This document shows, in pieces, positions 16,084 to 23,929 of a stretch of DNA of 64,000 nt (within the stretch, counting starts at the first letter, position 1; each line of letters opens with the position of its first letter). A program made the translations under genes and the position numbers. Below the pieces are notes generated by a model, which saw nothing but the letters and a program-made list of their open reading frames with translations, was not told the origin of the DNA and made no database searches. This DNA is from CAITWD01 sp963842065 (GTDB lineage: Bacteria > Actinomycetota > Thermoleophilia > Miltoncostaeales > Miltoncostaeaceae): NCBI GenBank assembly GCA_963842065.1, contig CAWJEW010000007.1:124001-188000 (forward strand), given 5' to 3'.

Positions 16084-17082
16084 TCAGTCCCCGAGCGATC
16101 CCGCGTGGAGCCAGTCGCGCAGCCCGGTGTGGTGCGTCGAGTGCGCGCTGCCTGCCAGCTCCTGCCGGATCTCACCGAGCGTGCCGGAGCGCTCGGCCTC
16201 GACGTCATGGGTGTGGATGGTCTCGAAGTTGGCCTGGTGGGCCCAGATAAAGGCGTCGTCGGGCAGGTCGGGGAATTGCTCCGCCACGCCCCGGACCATC
16301 TCCCGGACGCTGTCTTCGACAAAGCGCGGCCGGCGATGGGCACGATCGACGATGTACTGCTCATCGGTCCGCTTGAGCAGCTCGTAGATCTCCGAGGACA
16401 TCCCCTCCTCGACGATGCCGATCAGCACATCGGCCGGGATCCGCGTCACGAGGTCGGTCGTCCCGACATAGAGCGTCCCGCGGGCACGCTGGTTGTGGGT
16501 GGCGATCGGCACCTGGGTCAAGATGCGGTCGATCTGCTCAGGGGTAAAGCCGTCACTGGCCAGCGCGACCTCGGCCTGGGCGCGGATCAAGCCCTGCGCG
16601 CACGGGCAGGCGTTCATGCCCTGCGCCGAGACGCCGACGATCCGCCGCGCGCGATTCGGCGTGGCGGAGGCCACCCCGATGAGCTCGTACATCTCCTGGC
16701 TCTGGATCTGGGTGACCGGCGTCAGGCGGACCTTCGGATAGCTCGCCCGGATCCTGACCTCGCTGCGGAGGGCGCCCTGGGCGCTCACGACGCGTTCGGC
16801 AATGTGCTGGGCAAGCGATTCGATCGACAGCGCCTCACCGAGCACCACGTGGTCGATGGCCTCGTTGATCCCCTCCTCGAAGCGCGACATGTGGACGCCC
16901 TTCTGCTGGGGATTGAGGTCTGCGACGCACGCGACCTCGGCCTGGAACAGCTGCTCGACGCCCTCGTAGCTGATGCGGATCGCCTTGGCCGACCGGGTGA
17001 CACCAGCCTTGGTCAGGCTGATCGACGCCGACGGTTCGCTCTGCTGAAGGTCCTCCGCGGGAAGGGTCGCCCTGCTGCTCAT
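16084..17082 (-). CDS. folE2: GTP cyclohydrolase FolE2
   Basis: 332-residue GTP cyclohydrolase IB, which makes dihydroneopterin triphosphate for folate (and possibly 7-deazaguanine) synthesis. It is recognised by KGVHMSRFEEGINEAI, the metal-site segment GMNACPCAQGLIRAQAE, HNQRARGTLYVG and the C-terminal WAHQANFETIHTHD. Start set at the ATG at 17082, MSSRATLPAEDLQQ, because AAAGG lies about 7 bases upstream and the frame further up has no family similarity. FolE2 is metal-promiscuous and in many bacteria replaces FolE during zinc limitation; no Zur box was recognised. Divergent from rpoD. Confidence 0.93.
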   Translation of the reverse strand: MSSRATLPAEDLQQSEPSASISLTKAGVTRSAKAIRISYEGVEQLFQAEVACVADLNPQQKGVHMSRFEEGINEAIDHVVLGEALSIESLAQHIAERVVSAQGALRSEVRIRASYPKVRLTPVTQIQSQEMYELIGVASATPNRARRIVGVSAQGMNACPCAQGLIRAQAEVALASDGFTPEQIDRILTQVPIATHNQRARGTLYVGTTDLVTRIPADVLIGIVEEGMSSEIYELLKRTDEQYIVDRAHRRPRFVEDSVREMVRGVAEQFPDLPDDAFIWAHQANFETIHTHDVEAERSGTLGEIRQELAGSAHSTHHTGLRDWLHAGSLGD

Positions 17083-17258
17083 CGTTGGCCTTTCGCTCGG
17101 TCCGTGCGTGGGGGACGGCGGACGCGGAAGCCGCCCGCCGAGCGTCGCGATTAAGGATGGCAGCATTTTCGCCGACAGGGCGGGAGTACGGACCCCTTGT
17201 GCGACCCTCTACACTTCCGGGGGTAACCGGTCCACGGCTCTCCGCGAAGGACGACTGC

Positions 17259-18326
17259 ATGACACGGCCTTCCCAAGCAGATAACGCCGTCACGGCGATC
17301 ATGCGGGCGCTGATCCGGGAGGGGCGCGAGAAGGGCTCGCTCACCTACGACGACATCGTCGCGGCGTTCGAGGACCACGAGCTGGCGCCGGATCAGCTCG
17401 AGCGCTTCCTGACCGACCTGGCCGAGCGCGGCATCGAGGTCATCGAGACCGACGGCGGCCCCCCGGAGGCCGAGGCGGCCAACGTCGACCTCACGATCGA
17501 CCCGAGCCTCGACTCGCTGCGCATGTACCTGCGCGAGATCGGCCGCGTGCCGTTGTTGACCGCCGGTCAGGAGGTCTCGCTGGCGAAGCGGATCGAGCGG
17601 GGCGACCTGCGCGCCAAGGACGAGATGATCGAGGCCAACCTGCGCCTGGTCGTCAGCATCGCCAAGGGCTACCTCGGCAGAGGCCTGTCGTTCCTCGACC
17701 TCATCCAGGAGGGCAGCCTCGGATTGATCCGGGCGGTCGAGAAGTTCGACTACCGCCGCGGCTACAAGTTCTCCACCTACGCGACCTGGTGGATCCGCCA
17801 GGCCGTCACGCGGGCCATCGCCGACAAGGCCCGGACGATCCGCATCCCGGTCCACATGGTCGAGAAGCTCAACCGGGTCGTCCAGATGGAGCGCCAGATG
17901 ACCCAGAACCTCGGTCGCGAGCCGAAGCCTGAAGAACTGGCGACGGAGCTGCGCATGGACATCGGCGAGGTGCGCGAACTCCTGCGGCTCGCCCAGCAGC
18001 CGATCAGCCTCGAACGCCCAGTCGGCGAGGACGAGGATTCCTCGCTGGGGGATTTCGTCGAAGACGAGGCGGCGCCGTCGCCGTTCGACGAGGCCTCGCG
18101 GACCCTGCGCGAGACCGACATCCGCCGCGCCCTCGACACGCTCCCGGAGCGCGAGCGCCAAGTGCTCGAGCTGCGCTTCGGCCTGACGGGCGACCAGCCT
18201 CGCACCCTCGAGGAGGTCGGGCGTGAGTTCGGCGTCACTCGCGAGCGCATCCGCCAGATCGAGAACAACACCCTGCGCAAGCTGAAGGCGCTGCCCGAGG
18301 CGCAGCGCCTGACCGAGTCCGCCTAG
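17259..18326 (+). CDS. rpoD: Primary sigma factor RpoD/SigA
   Basis: 355-residue housekeeping sigma factor. Region 1.1-like residues 1-80 (YDDIVAAFEDHELAPDQLE) precede region 1.2 (SLRMYLREIGRVPLLTAGQE), region 2 (LRLVVSIAKGYLGRGLSFLD, then FSTYATWWIRQAVTRAIADK), region 3 (RTIRIPVHMVEKLN) and a fully canonical region 4.2 (LEEVGREFGVTRERIRQIEN). ATG at 17259 with GAAGGA 8 bases upstream. It shares a CTAG stop (18323-18326) with the facing response regulator gene. The second sigma factor at 7019 differs mainly in region 4.2. Confidence 0.96.
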   Translation: MTRPSQADNAVTAIMRALIREGREKGSLTYDDIVAAFEDHELAPDQLERFLTDLAERGIEVIETDGGPPEAEAANVDLTIDPSLDSLRMYLREIGRVPLLTAGQEVSLAKRIERGDLRAKDEMIEANLRLVVSIAKGYLGRGLSFLDLIQEGSLGLIRAVEKFDYRRGYKFSTYATWWIRQAVTRAIADKARTIRIPVHMVEKLNRVVQMERQMTQNLGREPKPEELATELRMDIGEVRELLRLAQQPISLERPVGEDEDSSLGDFVEDEAAPSPFDEASRTLRETDIRRALDTLPERERQVLELRFGLTGDQPRTLEEVGREFGVTRERIRQIENNTLRKLKALPEAQRLTESA

Positions 18327-19117
18327 CCGCTTAGCGCGCCAGCAACGGGCTGTCGGCTGACCGCAGCTCGTGCGGAGGAGGTGGCGCGGCCCGCCTCGGA
18401 CGGCATCTGGCGCAGCATGGCGTCGAACCGGTAGCCGACCCCATGCTGGGTCTGGATGTAGGTGTAGGCCCCGCCGATCTCGTCGACTTTGCGCCGCAGG
18501 CGCCGCACGAGCACGTCCACCGAACGGTCCCCGTGACCGCGCTCAGCGCGCCAGACGCGCTGGTAGATCACGTCCCGCGAGAGCGCCCGGCCACGGTGCT
18601 CGGTCAGGACCCACAACAGTTTGAACTCGAGCGGGGTCAGATCGATCGGCTGGCCGGCGATGGTCACCGCCAGGCGGTCGGCATCGATGACCAGATCGCC
18701 GGCGGCGATCTCTTGGCGCTCGGAGTCGAGCTGCGCGACCGACGCGCGGCGAACCGCAGCGGTGACGCGCGCGACGAGCTCGCGCATCGAGAACGGCTTC
18801 GAGACGACGTCGTCGGCGCCCAGCCCGAGGACCTCGACGCGGTCGTGCTCGTTGGTGCGTGCGGTCATGACGATGATCGGCAGGTTGGGTGCCCACTCGC
18901 GGACCTCGCGGATGAGGTGCCACCCGTCAATGTGCGGCAGCATCAGGTCGAGGACGAGGACCGCGGGGAGCCCGCTCTTGAGTGCCTGCAGCCCCGCCAA
19001 GCCGTCGGTCTCCAGCCGCGGCGCGAACCCCGCTCGCTGGAGATGGAACGCCACCGCCTCGCCCGTGCTCTCGTCGTCTTCGACGATGAGGATGTAGGGA
19101 TGCTCGATATCTGTCAT
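18323..19117 (-). CDS. OmpR/PhoB-family response regulator, probable phosphate regulator
   Basis: 264 residues: a receiver domain (about 1-125) with acidic pocket Glu13/Asp14/Asp15, phosphoacceptor Asp57 in LVLDLMLP and Lys107 in VSKPF, then a winged-helix DNA-binding domain with LTPLEFKLLWVL and SVDVLVRRLRRKVDE. A 40-residue disordered tail follows. No sensor kinase is adjacent. Its gene diverges from pstS, and three 11-bp GTGA repeats lie just upstream, so a PhoP/PhoB role with autoregulation is the simplest reading. Convergent with rpoD via a shared CTAG. Confidence 0.85.
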   Translation of the reverse strand: MTDIEHPYILIVEDDESTGEAVAFHLQRAGFAPRLETDGLAGLQALKSGLPAVLVLDLMLPHIDGWHLIREVREWAPNLPIIVMTARTNEHDRVEVLGLGADDVVSKPFSMRELVARVTAAVRRASVAQLDSERQEIAAGDLVIDADRLAVTIAGQPIDLTPLEFKLLWVLTEHRGRALSRDVIYQRVWRAERGHGDRSVDVLVRRLRRKVDEIGGAYTYIQTQHGVGYRFDAMLRQMPSEAGRATSSARAAVSRQPVAGALSG

Positions 19118-19160
19118 CTCGGAAACGAAGGTTAAGACCTTGCGGAGGTCGTGCGGCTCG

Positions 19161-19193
19161 CCTTTGTGACCATCCGGTGAACAGGCTGTGAAG
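19161..19193 (-). promoter_or_regulatory. PHO-box-like array of three 11-bp direct repeats
   Basis: Three consecutive 11-mers, CCTTTGTGACC, ATCCGGTGAAC and AGGCTGTGAAG, each carry GTGA at exactly position 6. On the other strand this reads as repeated (G/C)TTCAC-type units, the arrangement bound by actinobacterial PhoP. It lies 44-76 bases upstream of the response regulator start, between it and the pst genes. Confidence 0.7.
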
Positions 19194-19438
19194 GCATGCT
19201 CCGCGGACGCGCAGCCGCGGCCAGATCACCCTGGAAAGACGCGGGTTTCTACGTCAAACGACGGGGTCGCGTGCCATCGGGTCGCGGTCGGACGTTCCGG
19301 CCGGCCCCGTTAGCGGAAGTTCCTACGCGCTGGTGTGACACCACGTACACATATCGGCATCTCTGGACACCGTTTCATTACATCGAGGTCACATCGTTGC
19401 GACCACACGCGAGCGGTGGTCTGCTCGACTCATCTTGC

Positions 19439-19460
19439 GCAGTATGAATCCTGATACTGC
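19439..19460. repeat. Inverted repeat upstream of pstS
   Basis: Perfect 7-bp arms, GCAGTAT (19439-19445) and ATACTGC (19454-19460), with an 8-base spacer, 100-120 bases before the pstS start. It could be an operator or an RNA hairpin in the pstS leader; nothing decides between these. Confidence 0.4.
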
Positions 19461-19559
19461 CACTCGACATTTCACCGCGCGGCGGCGCCCCCACATCCCG
19501 GAGGCCCCGCGCTGCGACGCATCCCGCGCGGACGACTCAACGAGACAAGGAAACTCAGC

Positions 19560-20654
19560 GTGAAGCGAACAGTGCGCAACCGTGTGGTTGCAGTGAGTGC
19601 GGTCGGCGGGCTTGGCCTCCTGGCCGCGGGCGGCGCGTTTGCATCGTCTAGCAACAACCTCATCGTCGGAAGCACGGCCATCCAGCCGGCGTTCAACGTC
19701 TTCTGCACGCACATCGGCGGCAACTTCTGCACGGACTCCGGCGGTGGCTCGGGTGCTGGGATCACGGCATTCAAGAACGACACCGCCGACTGGGAGGCGT
19801 CGGACGCCCCGCTCCAAGCGACCGACATCACCGGCTACGTCAAGAGCAACGGATACCGGTACTTCGTGCCCGCAATCTGGGGCATCACCGTGGCGACGAA
19901 CTTCAGCGGCGAAAAGAAGCCCATCCGCCTCCAGGGTGGCACGCTCGCGTCGATCTTCGACGGGCAGATCACGAAGTGGAACAACGCGCAGATCACGTCG
20001 CTGAACCCCGGGGTCAAGTTCCCCAACAAGACGATCGTCGAGTGCGTGCGCGGGGACAGCTCCGGGACCTCCTACAACTTCTCCAACTACCTCGCCCGTG
20101 CGAATGGCACCTTCCTCAAGACCGTTGGACCCGCGTCCAAGAAACCGGCTTGGAGGGGTACGGTCACCAGCTACGGTACGGGCAACGGTCTCGAGTCCGC
20201 ATGTGTGAACGGGACCTCGAACTCCATCGGCTACGTCGAGCTCGCGACAGCCATCGGCTCCAACAAGTATCTCGCCCTCATCGGCCACAAGTACAAGGGC
20301 AAGGTCTACTACACCGCACCAACGTTCAACTCGGTGGCGGCCGCGGCAAGCGTGGCGGCAACGGAGCACGGGGTCTCGCTGACGAACATACCCGCCATGC
20401 AAAACAGCTTGGAGAACACCGCTTCGCCGATCGCCTACCCGATCGCGGCGACAACCGTCATCCTGACCTACGCCAACTACTCGACCCTCCACGCTCACGG
20501 TGGCGGAGCCTCCCAGTGGGCGGCCGTCAAGAAGTTCATCAACTTCGCCATCAGCGCGAAGGGTCAGAACTTGCTTCCGAAAGCCCACTACGCAAAGCTC
20601 CCGGCGGCCTGGATTAAGCTCGACCAGGCACAGGAGTTGACCGTCAAGCCATAA
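19560..20654 (+). CDS. pstS: Phosphate ABC transporter substrate-binding protein
   Basis: 364-residue exported phosphate receptor. An N-terminal signal peptide (MKRTVRNRVV, hydrophobic core to AGGAFAS, cleavage near residue 25-28) lacks a lipobox cysteine, so unlike many Gram-positive PstS proteins it may be released rather than lipid-anchored. Phosphate-loop motifs are GSTAIQPAF, SGGGSGAGITAFKN, EASDAPLQ and RGDSSGTSYNF. GTG start at 19560 with AAGGAAA 7-8 bases upstream. First gene of the pst cluster, separated from the permease gene by 187 bases with hairpins, which fits the usual excess of PstS over permease. Confidence 0.93.
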   Translation: MKRTVRNRVVAVSAVGGLGLLAAGGAFASSSNNLIVGSTAIQPAFNVFCTHIGGNFCTDSGGGSGAGITAFKNDTADWEASDAPLQATDITGYVKSNGYRYFVPAIWGITVATNFSGEKKPIRLQGGTLASIFDGQITKWNNAQITSLNPGVKFPNKTIVECVRGDSSGTSYNFSNYLARANGTFLKTVGPASKKPAWRGTVTSYGTGNGLESACVNGTSNSIGYVELATAIGSNKYLALIGHKYKGKVYYTAPTFNSVAAAASVAATEHGVSLTNIPAMQNSLENTASPIAYPIAATTVILTYANYSTLHAHGGGASQWAAVKKFINFAISAKGQNLLPKAHYAKLPAAWIKLDQAQELTVKP

Positions 20655-20663
20655 CCGGCGCCC

Positions 20664-20683
20664 TGCGACGCCGCTGCGTCGCA
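20664..20683 (+). terminator. Hairpin after pstS (attenuator)
   Basis: TGCGACGC (20664-20671) and GCGTCGCA (20676-20683) form a perfect 8-bp stem with a CGCT tetraloop, 10 bases after the pstS stop. It is followed by further GC-rich inverted sequence. It probably terminates part of the transcription or protects the pstS mRNA end. Confidence 0.5.
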
Positions 20684-20841
20684 CCGCCACCAGTACGCCG
20701 GCAGCCGGTTCCCCACCCCTGGGGGGCCGGCCGTCGTCGTTGCGGGACGGCGAGATTCACACGAGTTTCACCATTTGGGCAAGCTGCCCTTGTAGCGTCC
20801 GGCGCACCGTGCTCATCGCTGTCCACAGAGGTTTTTGACCC

Positions 20842-23013
20842 TTGACACCCGCGCCCCCCGACGGCGACGCCGCAGTCGTCCTCCAAGGTCCGATCGCCCC
20901 GAAGCGACGCTCCCTCAAGCGCACCCTGACCGCGACGATCGCGGAGCGCTCGTACTTCGGCCTGATGATCCTGGCCGGGCTCATCGCCGTCGTGGCGATC
21001 GCCTTCTTTCTCTGGAAGACCTTCCAGCAAACGACCGCCACGTGGAGCACGTTCGGGGTCTGGGGTTTCATCACCGGCACCGTGTGGAACGCGCAGCCGA
21101 TCTCCGGTCCACCGGTCTTTGGCGCGCTGCCGTTCATCTACGGCACGGCCGTTACCGCGGGAATCGCGATGGCCCTGGCGGTGCCGCTCGCGATCGGTGT
21201 CGCGCTGGCGACGACCTTCATCTTGCCGCGCCGGGTCCGTGCACCGTTGGCCGGCATGATCGACCTGCTCGCCGCGGTGCCGTCGGTGGTGTACGGGCTG
21301 TGGGGCATCGTCGTCATGGTGCCTTGGCTCAACCCGCGCCTGAACTGGGTCAGCACCCACCAGATGGCGACGGTCTTCGCGCTGTCGATTATCGGCGGCT
21401 TGGTCAGCTTCATCCTCCCGCGCGGCGGACTCCAGATCCTCGGGTTTGCGGTCGCCGCCTTCCTGTTCCTGAGTTGGTTCATCAGGCTCATCGGCGTGCT
21501 CCCGCGCTCATTCGCGCTGCTTGCGGGCCCGGTCCTCAGCGGCTCCTATATCGTCGCCGGGCTCGTTCTGGCCATCATGGTGTTGCCGATCATCACCGCC
21601 ATTACGCGGGAGGTCTTCGTCACCGTCCCACGGGAGCAGGAGGAGGCGGCCTACGCACTGGGGGCGACCCGCTGGGAGATGATCCGCGACGCGGTACTAC
21701 CGTGGTCGCGCTCGGGCATCGTCGGCGCGTCGACCCTCGGCCTGGGCCGCGCGATCGGCGAGACGATCGCAATCGCCATCCTCATCGGCGACCAGCCGAA
21801 CATCGGCCATTCGCTGCTTGGCCCGGGTGCGACCATCGCCGGCTGGATCGCCCTGCAGACCGGTGAGGCCAGCGGCCTGCAGCTCAGCGCGCTCACTGCG
21901 CTTGCGATCGTTCTGTTCGTGCTGGCCCTGCTGACCAACCTCGGCGCGCGCCTGGTGACCCGCCGCAGCCCCCGTACCGGGCGGCTCAAGCTGGCGGATC
22001 GCATCTTCCTACGGCGCGCAACCGGCGAGGTCGCCATGCCGGACATCGCGGTCGAGGACGACGACGGCGACTTTGCCGACCTCGACGAGCCCAAGCCCCA
22101 AGCCGCGGCCGCGACGACTGCCGCCCGCGAGAGCGCGGGCCTCGTCGAGGTGTCCCCGCGACGCCGCCGGCAGTCCGTGTTCGCAACCGTGGCGATCTAC
22201 TGCGCCGTCGCGGCCGCGCTGATCCCCCTGGGGCTCGTGATCGGCGAAATCGTGACCCAGGGGGCGCAGGAACTGTCGGTGACCTTCTTCACACAGCTTC
22301 CGCCGGTCGACCCTTCCAACACTGCGGGGGCCGGCATCAGCAACGCGCTCGTCGGAACCCTCATCATGGTCGGGCTCGGCATCTTGATCGCCGCGCCGCT
22401 CGGCATCCTCACTGCGCTGTTGATGTACGAGTGCTCGCTCTCCGGCCGCATCGGGTCCCGGATCGCGTGGGCCCTCGGAATGTTCGTCGACATCCTTTTG
22501 GGGGTGCCCTCGATCGTCGTTGGGATGATCTGCTACCTGGCGATTGTCATCGCCACCCAGCAGTTCGATGCGGTGACCGGGGCGATCGCGCTGTCGATCA
22601 TCATGTTTCCGATCATCGTGCGCACCGCCGACGAGGTCATCCGCCTGGTCCCATCGGGCCTGAGCGAGGCCGCGCTTGCCCTCGGCGCGCCCAAGTGGCG
22701 GACCGCCGTGCGCATCGTGATCCCTGCCGCGCTGCCGGGCATACTCACCGGCGTCGTGCTCGCGATCGCCCGTGCCGCCGGAGAAACGGCCCCACTGCTG
22801 TTCACGGCCGGGTACAGTAACTTCTTTTCGACGAACGTCTGGCAGCCGATGGCGTCGATGCCCATCGTGATCTACAACCTTGTCATCAATGCGCGCACCC
22901 CGCAGTCCACGCAGTTCGCCTGGGGCGCGACGCTGGTGTTAGTCGCGATGGTTCTGATGTTAAATCTGACTGCGCGACTTGTTGGACACCTCGCGCGTGG
23001 ATCGGAGCGTTAA
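20842..23013 (+). CDS. pstC-pstA: Fused phosphate ABC transporter permease PstC-PstA
   Basis: 723-residue protein holding both membrane subunits of the phosphate importer in one chain. Residues 1-385 are PstC-like with several membrane helices and the ABC-contacting loop EEAAYALGATRWEMIRDAVL. Residues about 385-455 are a charged, alanine-rich cytoplasmic linker (VEDDDGDFADLDE, then PRRRRQS). Residues 455-723 are PstA-like with its own loop SEAALALGAPKWRTAVRIVI. The join is continuous, with no frame change and no internal stop, so this looks like a true gene fusion. TTG start at 20842 with AGAGG about 10 bases upstream. The stop overlaps the pstB start (TAATG). Confidence 0.9.
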   Translation: MTPAPPDGDAAVVLQGPIAPKRRSLKRTLTATIAERSYFGLMILAGLIAVVAIAFFLWKTFQQTTATWSTFGVWGFITGTVWNAQPISGPPVFGALPFIYGTAVTAGIAMALAVPLAIGVALATTFILPRRVRAPLAGMIDLLAAVPSVVYGLWGIVVMVPWLNPRLNWVSTHQMATVFALSIIGGLVSFILPRGGLQILGFAVAAFLFLSWFIRLIGVLPRSFALLAGPVLSGSYIVAGLVLAIMVLPIITAITREVFVTVPREQEEAAYALGATRWEMIRDAVLPWSRSGIVGASTLGLGRAIGETIAIAILIGDQPNIGHSLLGPGATIAGWIALQTGEASGLQLSALTALAIVLFVLALLTNLGARLVTRRSPRTGRLKLADRIFLRRATGEVAMPDIAVEDDDGDFADLDEPKPQAAAATTAARESAGLVEVSPRRRRQSVFATVAIYCAVAAALIPLGLVIGEIVTQGAQELSVTFFTQLPPVDPSNTAGAGISNALVGTLIMVGLGILIAAPLGILTALLMYECSLSGRIGSRIAWALGMFVDILLGVPSIVVGMICYLAIVIATQQFDAVTGAIALSIIMFPIIVRTADEVIRLVPSGLSEAALALGAPKWRTAVRIVIPAALPGILTGVVLAIARAAGETAPLLFTAGYSNFFSTNVWQPMASMPIVIYNLVINARTPQSTQFAWGATLVLVAMVLMLNLTARLVGHLARGSER

Positions 23014-23900
23014 TGAGCGACGGATCCCCCTTGGAGCAGGCCATGCCGGCCGAGTCTGAACCGACACCCCCGTCCGAACACGCCGAGGCGAGCGCCGCCC
23101 CGGTCAGTGCACCGGTCACCAGCGACGTGCCGCTCTTGTCGCGGGAGTTGAGTTGCTACTACGGCAAGCATCACGCGGTCGACAGTGTCACGCTCGAGTT
23201 CCGACAGAATTCTGTCAACGCGCTTATCGGCCCCTCAGGCTGCGGCAAGAGCACCTACCTGCGCTCCCTGAACCGGATGCACGAACTCATTCCGAACGCC
23301 TACAACACCGGCGAGGCCATCTTGCGCGGCACCGACATCTTCGCGCGCGGCTCGGATCCGGTCGCAATCCGGCGGGCCATCGGCATGGTGTTCCAGCGTC
23401 CGAACCCGTTCCCGACCAAGTCGATCGCAGACAACGTGCTGGCCGGGCCGAAGTTCAACCGCATCAAGCTGTCGCGTTCAGACCGTAGCGATCTGGTCGA
23501 GCACACGCTGCGCGGCGCCGGCCTGTGGAACGAGGTCAAGAGCCGTTTGAACGCGCCCGCCGGCGGACTGTCCGGTGGACAGCAGCAGCGGCTGTGCATC
23601 GCTCGGGCACTGGCGGTCGAACCCGAGGTGCTGCTGATGGACGAGCCGTGCTCGGCCCTCGATCCGCAGTCGACGCTGCGCATCGAGGACCTGATCCAGG
23701 AGCTCAAGGACCGTGTCACCATCGTCATCGTCACGCACAACATGCAGCAGGCAGCGCGTGTGTCGGACACGACGGCGTTTTTCACCATCACCAACGAGGG
23801 CGAGCCAGGTCGCCTGATCGAGGTCGGCAAGACCGAAGAGATCTTCTCGAGCCCGAAGGACCCGCAGACCGAGGCGTACGTCTCCGGCCGCTTCGGCTAA
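23013..23900 (+). CDS. pstB: Phosphate ABC transporter ATP-binding protein
   Basis: 295-residue ATPase of the Pst importer. Walker A is GPSGCGKST (73-81), the PstB-typical RSLNRMHELIPNA follows, the signature is LSGGQQQRLCIARAL and Walker B is VLLMDEPCSALDP. About 40 extra acidic, alanine/proline-rich residues precede the domain, longer than usual for PstB. ATG overlaps the permease stop. No phoU follows: the next gene is on the opposite strand. Confidence 0.96.
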   Translation: MSDGSPLEQAMPAESEPTPPSEHAEASAAPVSAPVTSDVPLLSRELSCYYGKHHAVDSVTLEFRQNSVNALIGPSGCGKSTYLRSLNRMHELIPNAYNTGEAILRGTDIFARGSDPVAIRRAIGMVFQRPNPFPTKSIADNVLAGPKFNRIKLSRSDRSDLVEHTLRGAGLWNEVKSRLNAPAGGLSGGQQQRLCIARALAVEPEVLLMDEPCSALDPQSTLRIEDLIQELKDRVTIVIVTHNMQQAARVSDTTAFFTITNEGEPGRLIEVGKTEEIFSSPKDPQTEAYVSGRFG

Positions 23901-23929
23901 GGGCGGCGCCACGCAGAGGGCCGCCCTTA
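23898..23929. terminator. Bidirectional terminator carrying both stop codons
   Basis: Perfect 10-bp stem TAAGGGCGGC (23898-23907) and GCCGCCCTTA (23920-23929) with a 12-base loop. The first three bases are the pstB stop (TAA) and the last three, read on the other strand, are the stop of the flippase-like gene (TAA). Confidence 0.75.

Larger units (their letters stand above)
19118..19559. other. Control region between the response regulator gene and pstS
   Basis: 442 bases between divergent genes. Visible items are a three-unit PHO-box-like array at 19161-19193, a TGGTGT-G-ACACCA palindrome at 19331-19343, and an inverted repeat GCAGTAT-N8-ATACTGC at 19439-19460. The pstS ribosome site AAGGAAA is at 19547-19553. 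No convincing 11-bp array is oriented toward pstS, so the distal array may serve both genes. No small gene was recognised. Confidence 0.6.
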
